Positions 28,111-39,015 of a DNA stretch of 64,000 nucleotides are shown piece by piece. The first letter of the stretch is position 1; every line of letters starts with the position of its first letter. The translations under genes were made by a program, and so were the position numbers. The notes beneath the pieces were generated by a model. That model worked only from the letters and a program-made list of their open reading frames with translations. It did not search any database and had not been told where the DNA came from. This DNA is from Luteolibacter luteus (GTDB lineage Bacteria > Verrucomicrobiota > Verrucomicrobiia > Verrucomicrobiales > Akkermansiaceae), in assembly GCF_012913485.1 (NCBI RefSeq), contig NZ_CP051774.1, forward strand, positions 2,790,001 to 2,854,000, in the 5' to 3' direction.

Positions 28111-29928
28111 GTGAATCAGCTCCACGACGCGATCCGCAACGGAAATCTCGATGAAGTCTGCCGCTTGATCGATGGCGGGCTGTCCGTGGAAACATTGGAT
28201 GAAGCGTCGGGGCAAACTCCCCTGATGGCGGCATGCATCAGCCCGCAAGCGGGTCCCGAGATCGTGCGCTTTCTGATCGAGAAGGGGGCAATCGTGAATG
28301 CGGCCAAGAAAGCCCAGGAAGCGCCCAAGCTCGCGGATCTGGATGATTTGTTCAGCGACGAGGAAGCCGATCCAGAGATGAAGGAGATGCTGGAGATGGC
28401 GAAGTCCTTCTCCGCGAACTATACGCCGGATGTTCCTCCCATGGCGGCGGCGGTGGGAAAAGAAATCAGCTTGGAGAAGCTCGACCTGATGCTCCAAGCG
28501 GGGATGGATCCGGCAGCGCGCTCAACCCAAGGCTACACCTTGGCGATCACCGCTGCCTGCGGAGGACGGATGGATCTGATCCGGCACCTTCTGGATACCG
28601 GCACCAAAATTGACGGAAGAACGTCATATGGAGAATCGGTCCTGAGTGTCTTCTCTTCAAGGGGACGATTTGACGAGATCAAGGAATTTCTCGAACGGGG
28701 CGTCGATCCCGAGCCGCTCCAGTGGACGCCGCTGCTGAAGGCAGCAGCGATTGGCGATCAAGGAGAGCTTGCAAGGCTCATCGAAGAAGGCGCGGACCTC
28801 GAAGAGAAGGACTGCTGGGAAAGAACGCCGTTTCTTCTCTCCGTGCAGGCCGGTGACAGTGGAAAAGCTGCCCTGCTCCTCTCGAAAGGCGCGAAGTCAG
28901 AGGCCACAGGACGTTGTGCCCATACGGCGGCGCACTATGCCGCCTCTCGCAACGACGCGGCGATGCTCCGGTGGCTCATCGATCAAGGCTTCACCATCAG
29001 TGCGAAGGACCAATTCGGCCACACACCGCTGCGTGAAGCCGCTGAAGCCAGCGCTGGAGAGAGTTTCCGCCTCCTCCTGGAGACGGACCAGTCTTGGGGC
29101 CGGACCGCGGATGAGCGGAAGGACGTCTTGGATTGTGTGTCTGATCCGGCGCTCGTGCGAGCGATACTGGAGCGTGGTGCCAGCCTCAGCGAGTTCAGCG
29201 AAGAGGCGATCCGCAACTTCATCGGCCTCGGCAATGAGGAACACTTGGTCGCAAGCAAAGCTGAGTATATGGCAGGGCGTTTCCCACGCTTCGGAACGGC
29301 GAATCCGGAGCGCATGGACCAGCCATTCTGGAAGGCCATGGTACGCTGCGGGTGGTCCGGCTATCAAGGTGCGGCGACCTTTGAAGATTCCTCCTGCGAA
29401 CGTGAGGACCCGGTCTGGAGCCACAATCGCTTCGGCATGTCGACCACTCCGCTGCCGGACGGACGCTTCGTCCAGATTGCAGGGGAGCACGAGGATCACT
29501 ACGACCCGGATTTCTGCATCTACAACGATGTATTCATCCATGATGGCAGGGGGACCTTCGAGATTCTGGGTTATCCCAAGGAGGTTTTCCCGCAGACGGA
29601 CTTTCATAGCGCCACGCTGGTGGGGGAGAAGATCTATATCATCGGGAACCTAGGTTATCTCCACGAACGAAAATCCGGCCACACTCCGGTATTCGCTCTC
29701 CATGTGGACAGTGGCGAAATCGAAACCGTGCCGACCTCCGGGGAGTGTCCGGGCTGGATCCATTCCCATGAGGCGATCCTCGAAGAAGCAGGGACGATCC
29801 TCGTCACCGGTGGCAAGGTCTGGACGACTGCTTCCGACGGCGAGCAAACCCTTGAAAAACAAGGCGAGAGATATCGGCTAGACCTCGCAAAGGGGGAATG
29901 GAGGAAACTCGGGCTGCAGGAACTCTGA
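28111..29928 (+). CDS. Ankyrin-repeat protein with C-terminal Kelch-like propeller
   Basis: A protein of about 605 residues starting at GTG. Two adjacent GTG codons exist (28108 and 28111), and AGGGG at 28100-28104 is better spaced for the second. Residues 1-390 hold about nine ankyrin-like repeats ([55 protein letters not shown]). Residues 400-605 resemble Kelch/galactose-oxidase blades ([53 protein letters not shown]). No signal peptide is seen, so it is probably cytoplasmic and protein-binding. The function is unknown. Confidence 0.78.
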   Translation: MNQLHDAIRNGNLDEVCRLIDGGLSVETLDEASGQTPLMAACISPQAGPEIVRFLIEKGAIVNAAKKAQEAPKLADLDDLFSDEEADPEMKEMLEMAKSFSANYTPDVPPMAAAVGKEISLEKLDLMLQAGMDPAARSTQGYTLAITAACGGRMDLIRHLLDTGTKIDGRTSYGESVLSVFSSRGRFDEIKEFLERGVDPEPLQWTPLLKAAAIGDQGELARLIEEGADLEEKDCWERTPFLLSVQAGDSGKAALLLSKGAKSEATGRCAHTAAHYAASRNDAAMLRWLIDQGFTISAKDQFGHTPLREAAEASAGESFRLLLETDQSWGRTADERKDVLDCVSDPALVRAILERGASLSEFSEEAIRNFIGLGNEEHLVASKAEYMAGRFPRFGTANPERMDQPFWKAMVRCGWSGYQGAATFEDSSCEREDPVWSHNRFGMSTTPLPDGRFVQIAGEHEDHYDPDFCIYNDVFIHDGRGTFEILGYPKEVFPQTDFHSATLVGEKIYIIGNLGYLHERKSGHTPVFALHVDSGEIETVPTSGECPGWIHSHEAILEEAGTILVTGGKVWTTASDGEQTLEKQGERYRLDLAKGEWRKLGLQEL

Positions 29929-29936
29929 CAAGGCCT

Positions 29937-29955
29937 CCCCGGCGGGGTTTTCCTT
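29937..29955 (+). terminator. Weak possible terminator after the ankyrin gene
   Basis: CCCC-GGC-GGGG is followed by TTTTCCTTTT just after the ankyrin-Kelch stop. The stem is only four G-C pairs with a three-base loop, so function is uncertain. Confidence 0.4.
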
Positions 29956-30043
29956 TTCAAACTTAGGCTCTTCCGGCAAGTTCCGCGGCCCGCCGGGGCC
30001 CGGAAGCCCGGTGATGAAAGCTTTTCCCACGTTTCCCACGATC

Positions 30044-32584
30044 ATGTCCGACAAACGCAAGCCGTTCCCCTTCGATGAATTCGAGCCCGCCTGGCAGGCG
30101 CGCTGGGATGCGGAGAAAACCTTCCGCACGCCGAATCCCGGCGATGCGGACTTCGATGCCTCGAAGCCGAAGTTCTACGTGCTCGACATGTTCCCCTACC
30201 CTTCCGGTTCCGGCCTGCATGTGGGCCACCCGGAGGGCTACACCGCCACGGACATCATCGGACGGGCGAAGCGCCGCCAGGGATTCAACGTGCTGCATCC
30301 GATGGGCTGGGATTCCTTCGGCCTGCCGGCGGAGCAGTATGCAATCAAGACCGGCCAGCATCCGGCGATCACGACGACGCAAAACATCGCGACCTTCAAG
30401 CGGCAGTTGAAGTCGCTTGGCTTCGGCTACGATTGGGACCGCGAGATCGCGACGACCGATCCGGAATACGTGCGCTGGACCCAGTGGATCTTCCTGCAAC
30501 TGTATTCGTCGTACTTCAACGAGGAGGAAGGCAAGGCCAAGCCGGTCGCGGAACTGGAAGCGAAGGGTTGGACGCGCGAGCAGATCGATGCGGTGCGGCT
30601 GGCCTTCGTGCACGAGGCACCGGTGAACTGGTCTCCGGACCTCGGCACCGTTCTCGCGAACGAGGAGGTCGAGGAGTGGCGCAGCAAGGGCCACATCGTG
30701 GAACGCCGTCCGCTGCGCCAGTGGATGCTGCGGATCACGAAGTATGCCCAGCGCTTGATCGATGAGCTGGACCCGCTGGATTGGCCGGAAGGGATCAAGC
30801 TGCTGCAGAAGAACTGGATCGGCCGCAGCGAAGGGGCCGAAGTAGATTTCCCATTGGACGGCCACACGGTGACCGTTTTCACGACGCGTCCGGACACCTT
30901 GTTCGGTGCGACCTACATGGTGCTGGCACCGGAGCATCCCTACGTGACGGAGATCACGACAGCGGAGCAAAAGGCGGCGGTGGATGCTTACATCGCGGCC
31001 TGCGCGGCGAAGTCGGACCTGGAGCGCGGCGACCTGAACAAGGACAAGTCCGGTGTTTTCACGGGGGCCTATGCGACGAACCCGGTGAACGGCGAGAAGA
31101 TCCCGGTGTGGATCGCGGACTATGTGATGATGGGCTACGGCACGGGAGCGATCATGGCAGTACCTGCGCACGACGAGCGAGACTTCGAGTTTGCGAAGAA
31201 GTTTGATCTACCGATCGTGCAGGTGGTCCAGCCGAACGGCGATCAGGACTGGCAGGGCTACACGGACCCGGGCACGGCGGTGAACTCCGGTTTCCTGGAT
31301 GGACTGCCGACTGCTGAAGCGAAGGCAAAGATCATCGATTGGCTGGAGTCCGGATCGAAGGGCAAGCGCCGCGTGCAATTCAAGCTGCGCGACTGGTTGT
31401 TCTCCCGCCAGCGCTACTGGGGTGAGCCTTTCCCGCTGACCTGGAAGGATGGCAACCACTACGCGGTGCCGGATGCGGAGCTGCCGCTGCTGGCTCCGCC
31501 TCTGGAAGACTATAAGCCGAGCGGCTCTCCAGAACCGCTGCTGACGAAGGCACGCGAGTGGGTGGAGCTGCCCGATGGCTCGATCCGCGAGACGAACACG
31601 ATGCCGCAGTGGGCAGGGTCCTGCTGGTACTACCTGCGCTACTGCGACCCGCGGAACAGCGGCCGCTTCATCTCGAACGAAGCCGAGTCCTACTGGGGCG
31701 GTGGCGACAAGCCGGGCATGGTGGATCTCTACGTGGGTGGTACGGAGCATGCCGTACTTCACCTGCTGTATGCGCGCTTCTGGCACAAGGTGCTCTTCGA
31801 CCTGGGCCACGTGCGGACGACCGAGCCTTTCCAAAAGCTGGTAAACCAGGGCCTGATCCTGGGTGAAGACGGCCAGAAGATGTCCAAGTCCCGCGGCAAC
31901 GTGGTGAATCCGGACGACGTGGTGCGCGAGTACGGTGCGGATTCCCTGCGCCTGTATGAGATGTTCATGGGCCCGCTGGAGCAGGTGAAGCCATGGAGCA
32001 TGAAGGGCGTGGAGGGAGTTTCCCGCTTCCTGGCCCGCGTGTGGCGCGTGGCCTTCGAGGAAAACCAAGCCGGCGAGTGGGTGAACTCTTCCAAGATCCA
32101 GGATGTCCCCTGCAGCGACAAGGCGCTGCTGAAGGTGGTGCACGAGACGATCAAGAAGGTGACCGATGACATCGCGAAGATGTCCTTCAACACGGCGATC
32201 TCGCAGATGATGGTGTGCACGAATGCCTTCACCTCTGCCGAGGTGGTGCCGCTGAATGAATTCCGCGCGCTGCTGCACGTGCTGAACCCCTTCGCGCCGC
32301 ACCTGACGGAAGAGATCCATGCGCGCCTGGGTGGCAGCGCCATGCTGGCCGACAGCGAGTGGCCGAAGCATGACGAAGCCGCACTGGTGACCGATGAAAT
32401 CGAGCTGGTGGTGCAGGTCAACGGCAAGCTGCGCGACAAGATCGTGGTGGCGAAGGACGCCGACCAGGCGACCGTGGAATCGACCGCTCTCAACACCGCG
32501 AAGGTGAAGGAGCAGATCGATGGCAAGACGGTGCGCAAGGTGATCGTGGTGCCCGGCCGTCTGGTGAACATCGTGGCCAACTGA
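30044..32584 (+). CDS. leuS: Leucyl-tRNA synthetase
   Basis: A class I aminoacyl-tRNA synthetase of about 846 residues that charges tRNA-Leu. The HIGH-type motif is [16 protein letters not shown]. The CP1 editing domain contains [20 protein letters not shown] and [17 protein letters not shown], with the threonine-rich and Asp residues used in editing. KMSKS is present as [17 protein letters not shown]. The C-terminal anticodon-binding and small domains are complete ([20 protein letters not shown]). Start 30044 matches the usual N terminus ([10 protein letters not shown]). An ATG at 30014 with GGAAG seven bases upstream is an alternative that adds ten residues. The SNF2 helicase starts 12 bp after the stop. 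Confidence 0.97.
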   Translation: MSDKRKPFPFDEFEPAWQARWDAEKTFRTPNPGDADFDASKPKFYVLDMFPYPSGSGLHVGHPEGYTATDIIGRAKRRQGFNVLHPMGWDSFGLPAEQYAIKTGQHPAITTTQNIATFKRQLKSLGFGYDWDREIATTDPEYVRWTQWIFLQLYSSYFNEEEGKAKPVAELEAKGWTREQIDAVRLAFVHEAPVNWSPDLGTVLANEEVEEWRSKGHIVERRPLRQWMLRITKYAQRLIDELDPLDWPEGIKLLQKNWIGRSEGAEVDFPLDGHTVTVFTTRPDTLFGATYMVLAPEHPYVTEITTAEQKAAVDAYIAACAAKSDLERGDLNKDKSGVFTGAYATNPVNGEKIPVWIADYVMMGYGTGAIMAVPAHDERDFEFAKKFDLPIVQVVQPNGDQDWQGYTDPGTAVNSGFLDGLPTAEAKAKIIDWLESGSKGKRRVQFKLRDWLFSRQRYWGEPFPLTWKDGNHYAVPDAELPLLAPPLEDYKPSGSPEPLLTKAREWVELPDGSIRETNTMPQWAGSCWYYLRYCDPRNSGRFISNEAESYWGGGDKPGMVDLYVGGTEHAVLHLLYARFWHKVLFDLGHVRTTEPFQKLVNQGLILGEDGQKMSKSRGNVVNPDDVVREYGADSLRLYEMFMGPLEQVKPWSMKGVEGVSRFLARVWRVAFEENQAGEWVNSSKIQDVPCSDKALLKVVHETIKKVTDDIAKMSFNTAISQMMVCTNAFTSAEVVPLNEFRALLHVLNPFAPHLTEEIHARLGGSAMLADSEWPKHDEAALVTDEIELVVQVNGKLRDKIVVAKDADQATVESTALNTAKVKEQIDGKTVRKVIVVPGRLVNIVAN

Positions 32585-32595
32585 TCCACACGGAT

Positions 32596-35500
32596 ATGGA
32601 GGATGCCCTAGCCGCTATCTCCGCGCGGCCCGCTCTGCACGAGTGGATCGCGACGGAGGGCTGGGGCAGCCGCTTCGACCGGATCACGAGGCTGCGTGGG
32701 AATGACTACGCGAACGAACGCAGCATCCGGGATGTCGAGTGGATCGACATCGAAGGCGCGGGCGAACTGATTGTCACCGCTTCGGTCCAAGGGACGCGGC
32801 GGAAACCTTACGAGACGTCGGTAGTCCTGCGTGAATCGCGAGGACTCTGGACCGTGGAGAGCGAGTGCACTTGTCCGGTGGGTTCGTACTGCAAGCACGC
32901 GGTGGCGCTGCTACAGCTGCTGCGGACGAAGATTGCCGAGCCGCCGCCATCACCCGCGCCTCCTGTTTCCAAGACCGCGCTGGAGCCTGGTCTGGCGAGC
33001 TGGCTGGAGGAGCTCGAGGCGGCAGCGACACCGGATGATGCCAATGATGCGGTGAAGTCGGCGGAGACGCGCTTCCTCGCCTACTGCATCGAGCGGGCAC
33101 CGGAGACGGCGCCGCATGAGTTCGAGTTCATCCTGCGGGTGGGAAACCGCCTGAAGGATGGCACCATCCGCATTCTGGGTGGCCAAGCCAGCGCGGATCC
33201 CGCGAAGCCGGCACGCTACATGACGCGTGATGACCTGATGCTGGTGACGCTTTACCGGCAGCGGCATCACCGGCACCGCACATGGAACGAGGTGCCGCTG
33301 GAAGGGCTGGGCTGGAGCGAGCTGTTAGATGGAGCGCTGAAGACCGGCCGCCTCTTTTTTGGAACGCCGGGCGATGCTTACCGGGGCTCGTCCGCCTATC
33401 AGGCCTTGAAGGCGGGTGAAGCGCTGCCAGTGAGCGTGGCATGGGAATCCCAGCCTGATGGCGGGGCGAAGCCGGTGGTGAGCGGCGTGGGCCCGGAGCT
33501 TTCCCTGCTGGCGACCATGCCTCCCCGCTATCTGGATCTGGAGCAGGGGCTAACCGGACTACTGAGAAGCCCGGTGCCCGGGCCGGTGCTGGCGGCGTGG
33601 CTGCGCGGGCCCGTGATCCCATCGGAGCGGGTCAAGGATGTGATCGGGCGGCTGGGCTCGATGCCTGCGCTTGCACTGCCCCTGCCACTTGCCTTGGAAA
33701 CCGTGGAGCGTCCGGCGGTCTCGCCGCGGCCTCATTTGCGGGTGCACCGGCATGTGTTTGCCGATGCCTGGCAGCGGAAGGAGGTGATCCTCGGCGAACT
33801 GAGCTTCACCTATGGCGATAGCCCGCGGCTTCACCCGCTGGAGCAGGGCGATCCGCAGCAGCACGCAGCTGTCGTGAACGGACAGAGGATTGTCTGGCCA
33901 CGGGATCTCCAGGCGGAACGCTCGGCGGAGGGACGGCTGGCATCGGTGGGCTTGGTGCCGGTGCTGAGATCAATCCCTAAGAAGCTGGTGGATGCAAGGA
34001 CCCGTCACTCGGTGATTGCGGCGCGGCCTTTTCCCACGCACGAGGCGGCATGGGTCGAGATACTACAACATCCGTACTTGGAAGAGCTGAAGCAGGAAGG
34101 CTGGGTGATCGAAACCGATGCCAATGCCGGGGTGAGATCGCGGCAGGTGGTGGAGTTCCTGCCACAGATCGAGGCGGACGCGGATCATGGGATCGATTGG
34201 TTCCGTTTCGATGTTTCCTATGAGCTGGATGGCAAGCGCTTCAGCTTGATCCCGGTGATTGCGGAGGCGATCGCGAGTGGCTTCACCACCGAGGCTGCGA
34301 CTTCCGGGTTCATCACGATCCGCTGCGAGGATCCGGCGGATGGCTTCATCCGCTTTCCTGCGAAGGAGCTGATGGAGATCGTCGAGCAGGTGCGGCATCT
34401 TTTCCAAGGGAGGACCGGGAGCGGACCAATCCGGCTGGACCGGATGGAGGCTGCTGCGGTGGCGGATGGATTGGAGATCGATTCGTCCGATACCTCACGC
34501 GTGCTATCGCGGCTGGGGAAGAACCTGCGCGAGATCACGGCGCTGCCGGAGCTGGCAGTGCCGGATACGGTGCAGGCGGAGCTGCGGCCGTATCAGCAGC
34601 AGGGTTTCCGCTGGCTGCAATTCCTCACGGAGCACGGCCTGAACGGAATCCTGGCAGACGACATGGGTCTGGGGAAAACGCTACAGACTCTCGCCCATCT
34701 GGCGGCGGAGCATGCGAAGCAGCCGGGCAAGCCATCGCTGGTGATCGCGCCGACATCGGTGGTGCCGAACTGGGCGGCAGAGGCGGCGAAGTTCGTGCCG
34801 GACATGCCGGTGGTGATGCTGCACGGGCCGCAGCGGCATGAGGCGATCGACCGCATCCCGGAAGCGGCAGTGGTCTTCACATCCTATCCGTTGCTGAGCC
34901 GGGACTTCGCGCTGCTCTCGCAGCAGGAGTGGCATCTGGTGGTGCTGGACGAGGCGCAGCACATCAAGAACCCGAAGGCGGCGGTGGCAGTGAATGCGTG
35001 CAAGTTGAAGGCGGCGCACCGACTGTGCCTCTCCGGCACGCCGATGGAGAATCACCTGGGCGAGCTGTGGGGCCTGATGCGCTTCCTGATGCCGGGCTTC
35101 CTCGGCGATGAGAAGAGCTTCAACACGCGGGTGCGCAAGGCGATCGAGCGCGAGAGATCACAAGATGCGCAAGCGGCACTGAAGAAGAGAGTCGGACCGC
35201 TGATCCTGCGCCGCACGAAGGACGAGGTGGCGAAGGAACTGCCGGAGAAGACGGAGATCATTCACGGGATCGAGCTCAGCAAGCGGCAGACGGATCTCTA
35301 TGAGACGGTGCGCGCTTCGATGGACAAGCGGGTGCGCGAGGCGATCGAGGAGAGAGGCTTGGCGAAGTCCCACATCATCGTGCTCGATGCGCTGCTGAAG
35401 CTGCGGCAGATCTGCTGTCATCCGCAGCTCTTGAAGGTGGAGGCGGCAAGGCGCGTGGTAGAGTCGGCGAAGCTGGAATACCTGAAGGACGAGCTGCTGC

Positions 35501-35976
35501 CGACCTTGCTGGAAGACGGGCGGCGGATTCTAATTTTCTCACAGTTCACCTCGATGCTGGGGCTGATCCAGGAGCATCTGGAGCGCGAGGGGATCCGCCA
35601 TCTCAAGCTGACGGGACAGACCAAGGATCGCGCGGCGATGGTGAAGGAGTTCCAAAGCGGCGAGGTGCCGGTCTTCCTCATTTCACTGAAAGCGGGTGGC
35701 ACGGGGCTCAATCTCACGGCAGCGGATACGGTGATTCATTATGATCCGTGGTGGAATCCTGCGGCAGAGAATCAAGCGACCGACCGTGCTCACCGGATCG
35801 GGCAGATGAAGCCGGTCTTCGTTCACAAGCTGGTGTGCCGCGGAACCATCGAGGAGCGCATCCTGGAACTGCAGAAGCACAAGGCGGCGCTGGTGGAGGC
35901 GCTGCTATCCGATGATACCTCGAAGCTGACGATCGATGCGGCAACGCTGTCGCATTTGCTGGAGCCGCTGGGGTGA
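32596..35976 (+). CDS. SWIM-zinc-finger SNF2-family helicase
   Basis: A 1126-residue Swi2/Snf2 ATPase. A SWIM zinc finger lies near residues 94-106 (CTCPVGSYCKHAVALL). A long middle region follows, then the helicase core. Motif I is ADDMGLGKTLQTL near 688, motif II is VVLDEAQHIKNPKA near 783, with LCLSGTPMENHLGELWGL after it. Motifs V-VI (FLISLKAGGTGLNLTAADT, ATDRAHRIGQMKPVFVHKL) lie near 1035-1065. Such proteins remodel or displace proteins from DNA or RNA. The bacterial substrates are mostly unknown. The gene begins 12 bp after leuS, so it is probably co-transcribed with it. Confidence 0.93.
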   Translation: MEDALAAISARPALHEWIATEGWGSRFDRITRLRGNDYANERSIRDVEWIDIEGAGELIVTASVQGTRRKPYETSVVLRESRGLWTVESECTCPVGSYCKHAVALLQLLRTKIAEPPPSPAPPVSKTALEPGLASWLEELEAAATPDDANDAVKSAETRFLAYCIERAPETAPHEFEFILRVGNRLKDGTIRILGGQASADPAKPARYMTRDDLMLVTLYRQRHHRHRTWNEVPLEGLGWSELLDGALKTGRLFFGTPGDAYRGSSAYQALKAGEALPVSVAWESQPDGGAKPVVSGVGPELSLLATMPPRYLDLEQGLTGLLRSPVPGPVLAAWLRGPVIPSERVKDVIGRLGSMPALALPLPLALETVERPAVSPRPHLRVHRHVFADAWQRKEVILGELSFTYGDSPRLHPLEQGDPQQHAAVVNGQRIVWPRDLQAERSAEGRLASVGLVPVLRSIPKKLVDARTRHSVIAARPFPTHEAAWVEILQHPYLEELKQEGWVIETDANAGVRSRQVVEFLPQIEADADHGIDWFRFDVSYELDGKRFSLIPVIAEAIASGFTTEAATSGFITIRCEDPADGFIRFPAKELMEIVEQVRHLFQGRTGSGPIRLDRMEAAAVADGLEIDSSDTSRVLSRLGKNLREITALPELAVPDTVQAELRPYQQQGFRWLQFLTEHGLNGILADDMGLGKTLQTLAHLAAEHAKQPGKPSLVIAPTSVVPNWAAEAAKFVPDMPVVMLHGPQRHEAIDRIPEAAVVFTSYPLLSRDFALLSQQEWHLVVLDEAQHIKNPKAAVAVNACKLKAAHRLCLSGTPMENHLGELWGLMRFLMPGFLGDEKSFNTRVRKAIERERSQDAQAALKKRVGPLILRRTKDEVAKELPEKTEIIHGIELSKRQTDLYETVRASMDKRVREAIEERGLAKSHIIVLDALLKLRQICCHPQLLKVEAARRVVESAKLEYLKDELLPTLLEDGRRILIFSQFTSMLGLIQEHLEREGIRHLKLTGQTKDRAAMVKEFQSGEVPVFLISLKAGGTGLNLTAADTVIHYDPWWNPAAENQATDRAHRIGQMKPVFVHKLVCRGTIEERILELQKHKAALVEALLSDDTSKLTIDAATLSHLLEPLG

Positions 35977-36013
35977 GGCTTGCCGCAGGTCCCGATGTGG
36001 CGCAGGGTCCGGC

Positions 36014-37540
36014 ATGCTCCTGCGCGTCTCTTCTCTCTTCTTCGCGGCTGCCGGTTTCCTGGCGGCGGCGCCCACGCTGCCTTACAAGGCTGATTTCTCG
36101 CGCTTTCCTTCCAACGATTGGAAGACCTTTGACGGCGAGTGGTCGGCACAAGGCGGTGAGCTGAAGGTGAATGGCGGAACCGGCCCGAAGGCCGTGATCA
36201 ACGGGCTTCAGGGCGGCGATTTCCAATTGGATGTCGAGTTGCGTCCCGAGTCCGCGGGTGCCCAAGCGGGTGTGGTTTTCCGCGCGGATGACTTTGCCGG
36301 CGGGATCGATGGCTTTCAAGGCTACTACGCGGGCGTGAAGGCGGGCGACAACCTCGTGATGTGGGGTGCCACCGATCCGAAGTGGCGGGGCATCGCGGTC
36401 CGTCCTGTCGAAGTGAAGGCCCGGCAGTGGTATCACCTGCGGCTGCAAGTGGCGGGGGACAATGCGAAGATCTTCGTCGATGACGAGCCGATCACGGAGA
36501 ACAGCTGGCCGATCTTCGATGGCGTGGACGCTGCCTTCGCGAAAGGCGGCTTCGCCCTGCGGGCCCTGGATGGCGCGGCTTCCTTCCGCAATCTCGAGAT
36601 CAAGGCGTATCGCCCGGAGGCGCTGGCAAGCAGCTACACGAATCCGGTGCAAAACGGTTGCGCGGATCCGGTAGTGCTGAAGAAGGACGGGAAGTACTAC
36701 GCCTATACGACTTACAGCCCGGACTTCCCGACGATGCCGCGGGGGATCCGCCTCTACACCTCGAACAACCTGGTCAACTGGAAGGACGAGGGCTTCGTGC
36801 TGAAGAATCAGGATAGCTGGGGTGACTCGCGCTTCTGGGCACCGGACATCGTGGAGAAGGATGGCACCTTCTATCTCTACTACGCTGCGGACGAGCGGAT
36901 GTGCGTGGCTACGGCCAAATCGCCGATGGGTCCCTTCAAGCAGGAGAAGGAGGCCGCGATGCTGCCGGAGAGCATCCGGATCGACGGTCATGTCTTCGAG
37001 GACGATGACGGCCAGCGTTACTTCTACTACGTGACCTTCGGCGCAGGGAACGAGATCTGGGGCGGCAAGCTCAATGAGGACATGGTGAGCGTGGATGCTT
37101 CCACACTGAAGCTGATGGTGAAGCCGGATCAGGCATGGGAACGCCACCAGGCACCGGTGACTGAGGGCGCGGAGATCCTGAAGCACAAGGGCACCTACTA
37201 TCTGACCTACTCCGGCAGCCACTTCGAGAACCCGAACTACGCGGTGGGCTATGCCACCTCCGACAGTCCGCTGGGACCGTGGAAGAAATACGAGGCAAAC
37301 CCGGTGATGAAGTCGACCGAGTATGCCCACGGGACGGCCCACCATTGCTTCACCGAGTCTCCCGACGGAAAGGAGATTTTCATCGTCTACCACCGCCATC
37401 ACACGCTGAAGGAGACCGAGCCGCGCGCGCTTTCGATCGATCGCGTGCGCTTCGTGCCGGATCCGGCGGGTGGTCCGGACATCCTGCAGATCCACGGGCC
37501 GACGTCATCGCCGCAGCCGCTGCCTTCGGGCGCGAAGTAA
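36014..37540 (+). CDS. Secreted GH43-type glycosidase with N-terminal LamG/DUF1080-like module
   Basis: A 508-residue exported enzyme. Start at 36014 gives a signal peptide (LLRVSSLFFAAAGFLAAA). An upstream in-frame start would put it in Arg/Cys-rich nonsense. Residues 20-205 are a concanavalin-like module (DFQLDVELRPESAGAQAGVV, WYHLRLQVAGDNAKIFVDDE). Residues 215-500 form a five-bladed GH43-like propeller: NGCADPVVLKKDGKYYAYTT holds the likely base Asp, WAPDIVEKDGTFYLYYAADE and IRIDGHVFEDDDGQRYFYYV follow, and EGAEILKHKGTYYLTYSG probably has the acid Glu. It likely cuts arabinose or xylose side chains. It lies between the SNF2 and Hen1 genes. Confidence 0.88.
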   Translation: MLLRVSSLFFAAAGFLAAAPTLPYKADFSRFPSNDWKTFDGEWSAQGGELKVNGGTGPKAVINGLQGGDFQLDVELRPESAGAQAGVVFRADDFAGGIDGFQGYYAGVKAGDNLVMWGATDPKWRGIAVRPVEVKARQWYHLRLQVAGDNAKIFVDDEPITENSWPIFDGVDAAFAKGGFALRALDGAASFRNLEIKAYRPEALASSYTNPVQNGCADPVVLKKDGKYYAYTTYSPDFPTMPRGIRLYTSNNLVNWKDEGFVLKNQDSWGDSRFWAPDIVEKDGTFYLYYAADERMCVATAKSPMGPFKQEKEAAMLPESIRIDGHVFEDDDGQRYFYYVTFGAGNEIWGGKLNEDMVSVDASTLKLMVKPDQAWERHQAPVTEGAEILKHKGTYYLTYSGSHFENPNYAVGYATSDSPLGPWKKYEANPVMKSTEYAHGTAHHCFTESPDGKEIFIVYHRHHTLKETEPRALSIDRVRFVPDPAGGPDILQIHGPTSSPQPLPSGAK

Positions 37541-37615
37541 GGAGCGTTTTCTCCGGAATTTCACATTCGCAGGCTTGCCCGCATCCCTGAGAGGCCTGCT
37601 AGACAAGGAGACACC

Positions 37616-39013
37616 GTGTTGCTTTCCATCACCAACCGTACGCCAGACGCGACGGACCTCGGCCACTTGCTGCACAAGCATCCGGCACGGGGTCATGAGG
37701 TCGAGTTGGCATTTGGGAAAGGTCTTGTCTTCTACAGCATGGCCACGGCGGAGGAATGTACCGCGCACCTGCTGGTAGAGGTGGATCCGATCGACCTGGT
37801 GCGCTCGGCGAATGCGAAGCAGGCGGGCTGGGCGCTGGGGCAGTATGTGAATGACCGGCCCTATGCGGCGTCTTCCTTTCTCTCCGTGGCGATCTCGCGG
37901 GCCTTTGGCACGGCCCTGAACGGTCGCTGCACGAAGCGGCCGGAGCTGGTGGATCAGCCGCTGGATCTGGAGCTGAAGCTGCCGGTGGTGCCCGCGGGTG
38001 ATGGCGCGATCCTTCACAAGCTTTTCGAGCCGCTGGGATATCAGGTGACGACGCGCAGGCTGGCGCTGGACCCGGCCTTCGAGTCGTGGGGCGAAAGCTG
38101 CTTCCATGAGCTAGTGCTGCGCACGGTGCAGCCGCTGCACGTGGTGCTGAAGCATCTCTTCGTACTGATCGGTGCGCTGGATCGCGCGAAGCACTATTGG
38201 GTGGGGCGCGATGAGATCGAGAAGCTGCTCGCAAAGGGAGAAGGATGGCTTCCCGATCATCCGGAGAAGGAGTGGATCGTACGGCGCTACCTGAAGTATC
38301 AGACGAGGCTCGCACGCGAAGCCCTCGAACGGCTGGCTCCGGAACCCGAGGAAGCGGAGGATGATGGCGAAGAGCCCGCGGACTCCGGCGCCGAACCGGC
38401 GGTGGAGAAGAAGATCTCACTGCACGATGTCCGCTTGGACCGCGTGGCTGAATTGGTCGCCGCACTGCATCCGCAATCGGTCGTCGATCTGGGTTGTGGC
38501 TCGGGGAAGCTGATCTGCCGGCTCCTGAAGCAGACGAAGATCCCGAAGATTGTGGGCATGGATGTTTCCAGCCATGTATTGGAAATCGCGCATGACCATT
38601 TGGAGCGGATCCCGCCCTTCCAACGCCTTCGTGCAGAGATCTTCCTCGGCTCGCTGGTGTATCGGGACAGCCGGATCCACGGGCACGATGTGGCGACGCT
38701 GGTCGAAGTGATCGAGCACCTCGATGGCGATCGCTTGGATGCGCTGGAGGAAGTGGTCTTCGCCGCGGCGGCTCCGCGCCATGTGATGGTGACCACGCCG
38801 AACCGCGAATACAACGTGCTGTTCGAGGGGATGAAGCCGGGCACACTGCGGCACACGGACCATCGCTTCGAGTGGACGCGGGCGGAGTTCCGCGAATGGG
38901 CGGACCGTGTCGCGGGTGCGCACGGCTATGAGGTGACTTATGAAGGGCTCGGCGAAGAGGATGCCGCTCATGGCGCTCCGAGCCAGATGGCGATTTTCAC
39001 CCGGAAAGGATAA
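37616..39013 (+). CDS. hen1: 3' terminal RNA ribose 2'-O-methyltransferase Hen1
   Basis: A 465-residue bacterial Hen1, which methylates the 2'-OH at the cut end of an RNA before it is resealed. The start is GTG at 37616 (LLSITNRTPDATDLGHLLHK, the family N terminus). Residues 1-240 are the Hen1 N-terminal domain that stimulates the Pnkp ligase (CTAHLLVEVDPIDLVR, PYAASSFLSVAISRAFGTAL). An acidic linker lies near 245-265. The C-terminal methyltransferase has VVDLGCGSGKLICRLLK for SAM and the metal-binding EVIEHLD plus MVTTPNREYN and RHTDHRFEWTRAEF. Two bases separate it from pnkp. Confidence 0.96.
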   Translation: MLLSITNRTPDATDLGHLLHKHPARGHEVELAFGKGLVFYSMATAEECTAHLLVEVDPIDLVRSANAKQAGWALGQYVNDRPYAASSFLSVAISRAFGTALNGRCTKRPELVDQPLDLELKLPVVPAGDGAILHKLFEPLGYQVTTRRLALDPAFESWGESCFHELVLRTVQPLHVVLKHLFVLIGALDRAKHYWVGRDEIEKLLAKGEGWLPDHPEKEWIVRRYLKYQTRLAREALERLAPEPEEAEDDGEEPADSGAEPAVEKKISLHDVRLDRVAELVAALHPQSVVDLGCGSGKLICRLLKQTKIPKIVGMDVSSHVLEIAHDHLERIPPFQRLRAEIFLGSLVYRDSRIHGHDVATLVEVIEHLDGDRLDALEEVVFAAAAPRHVMVTTPNREYNVLFEGMKPGTLRHTDHRFEWTRAEFREWADRVAGAHGYEVTYEGLGEEDAAHGAPSQMAIFTRKG

Positions 39014-39015
39014 CG

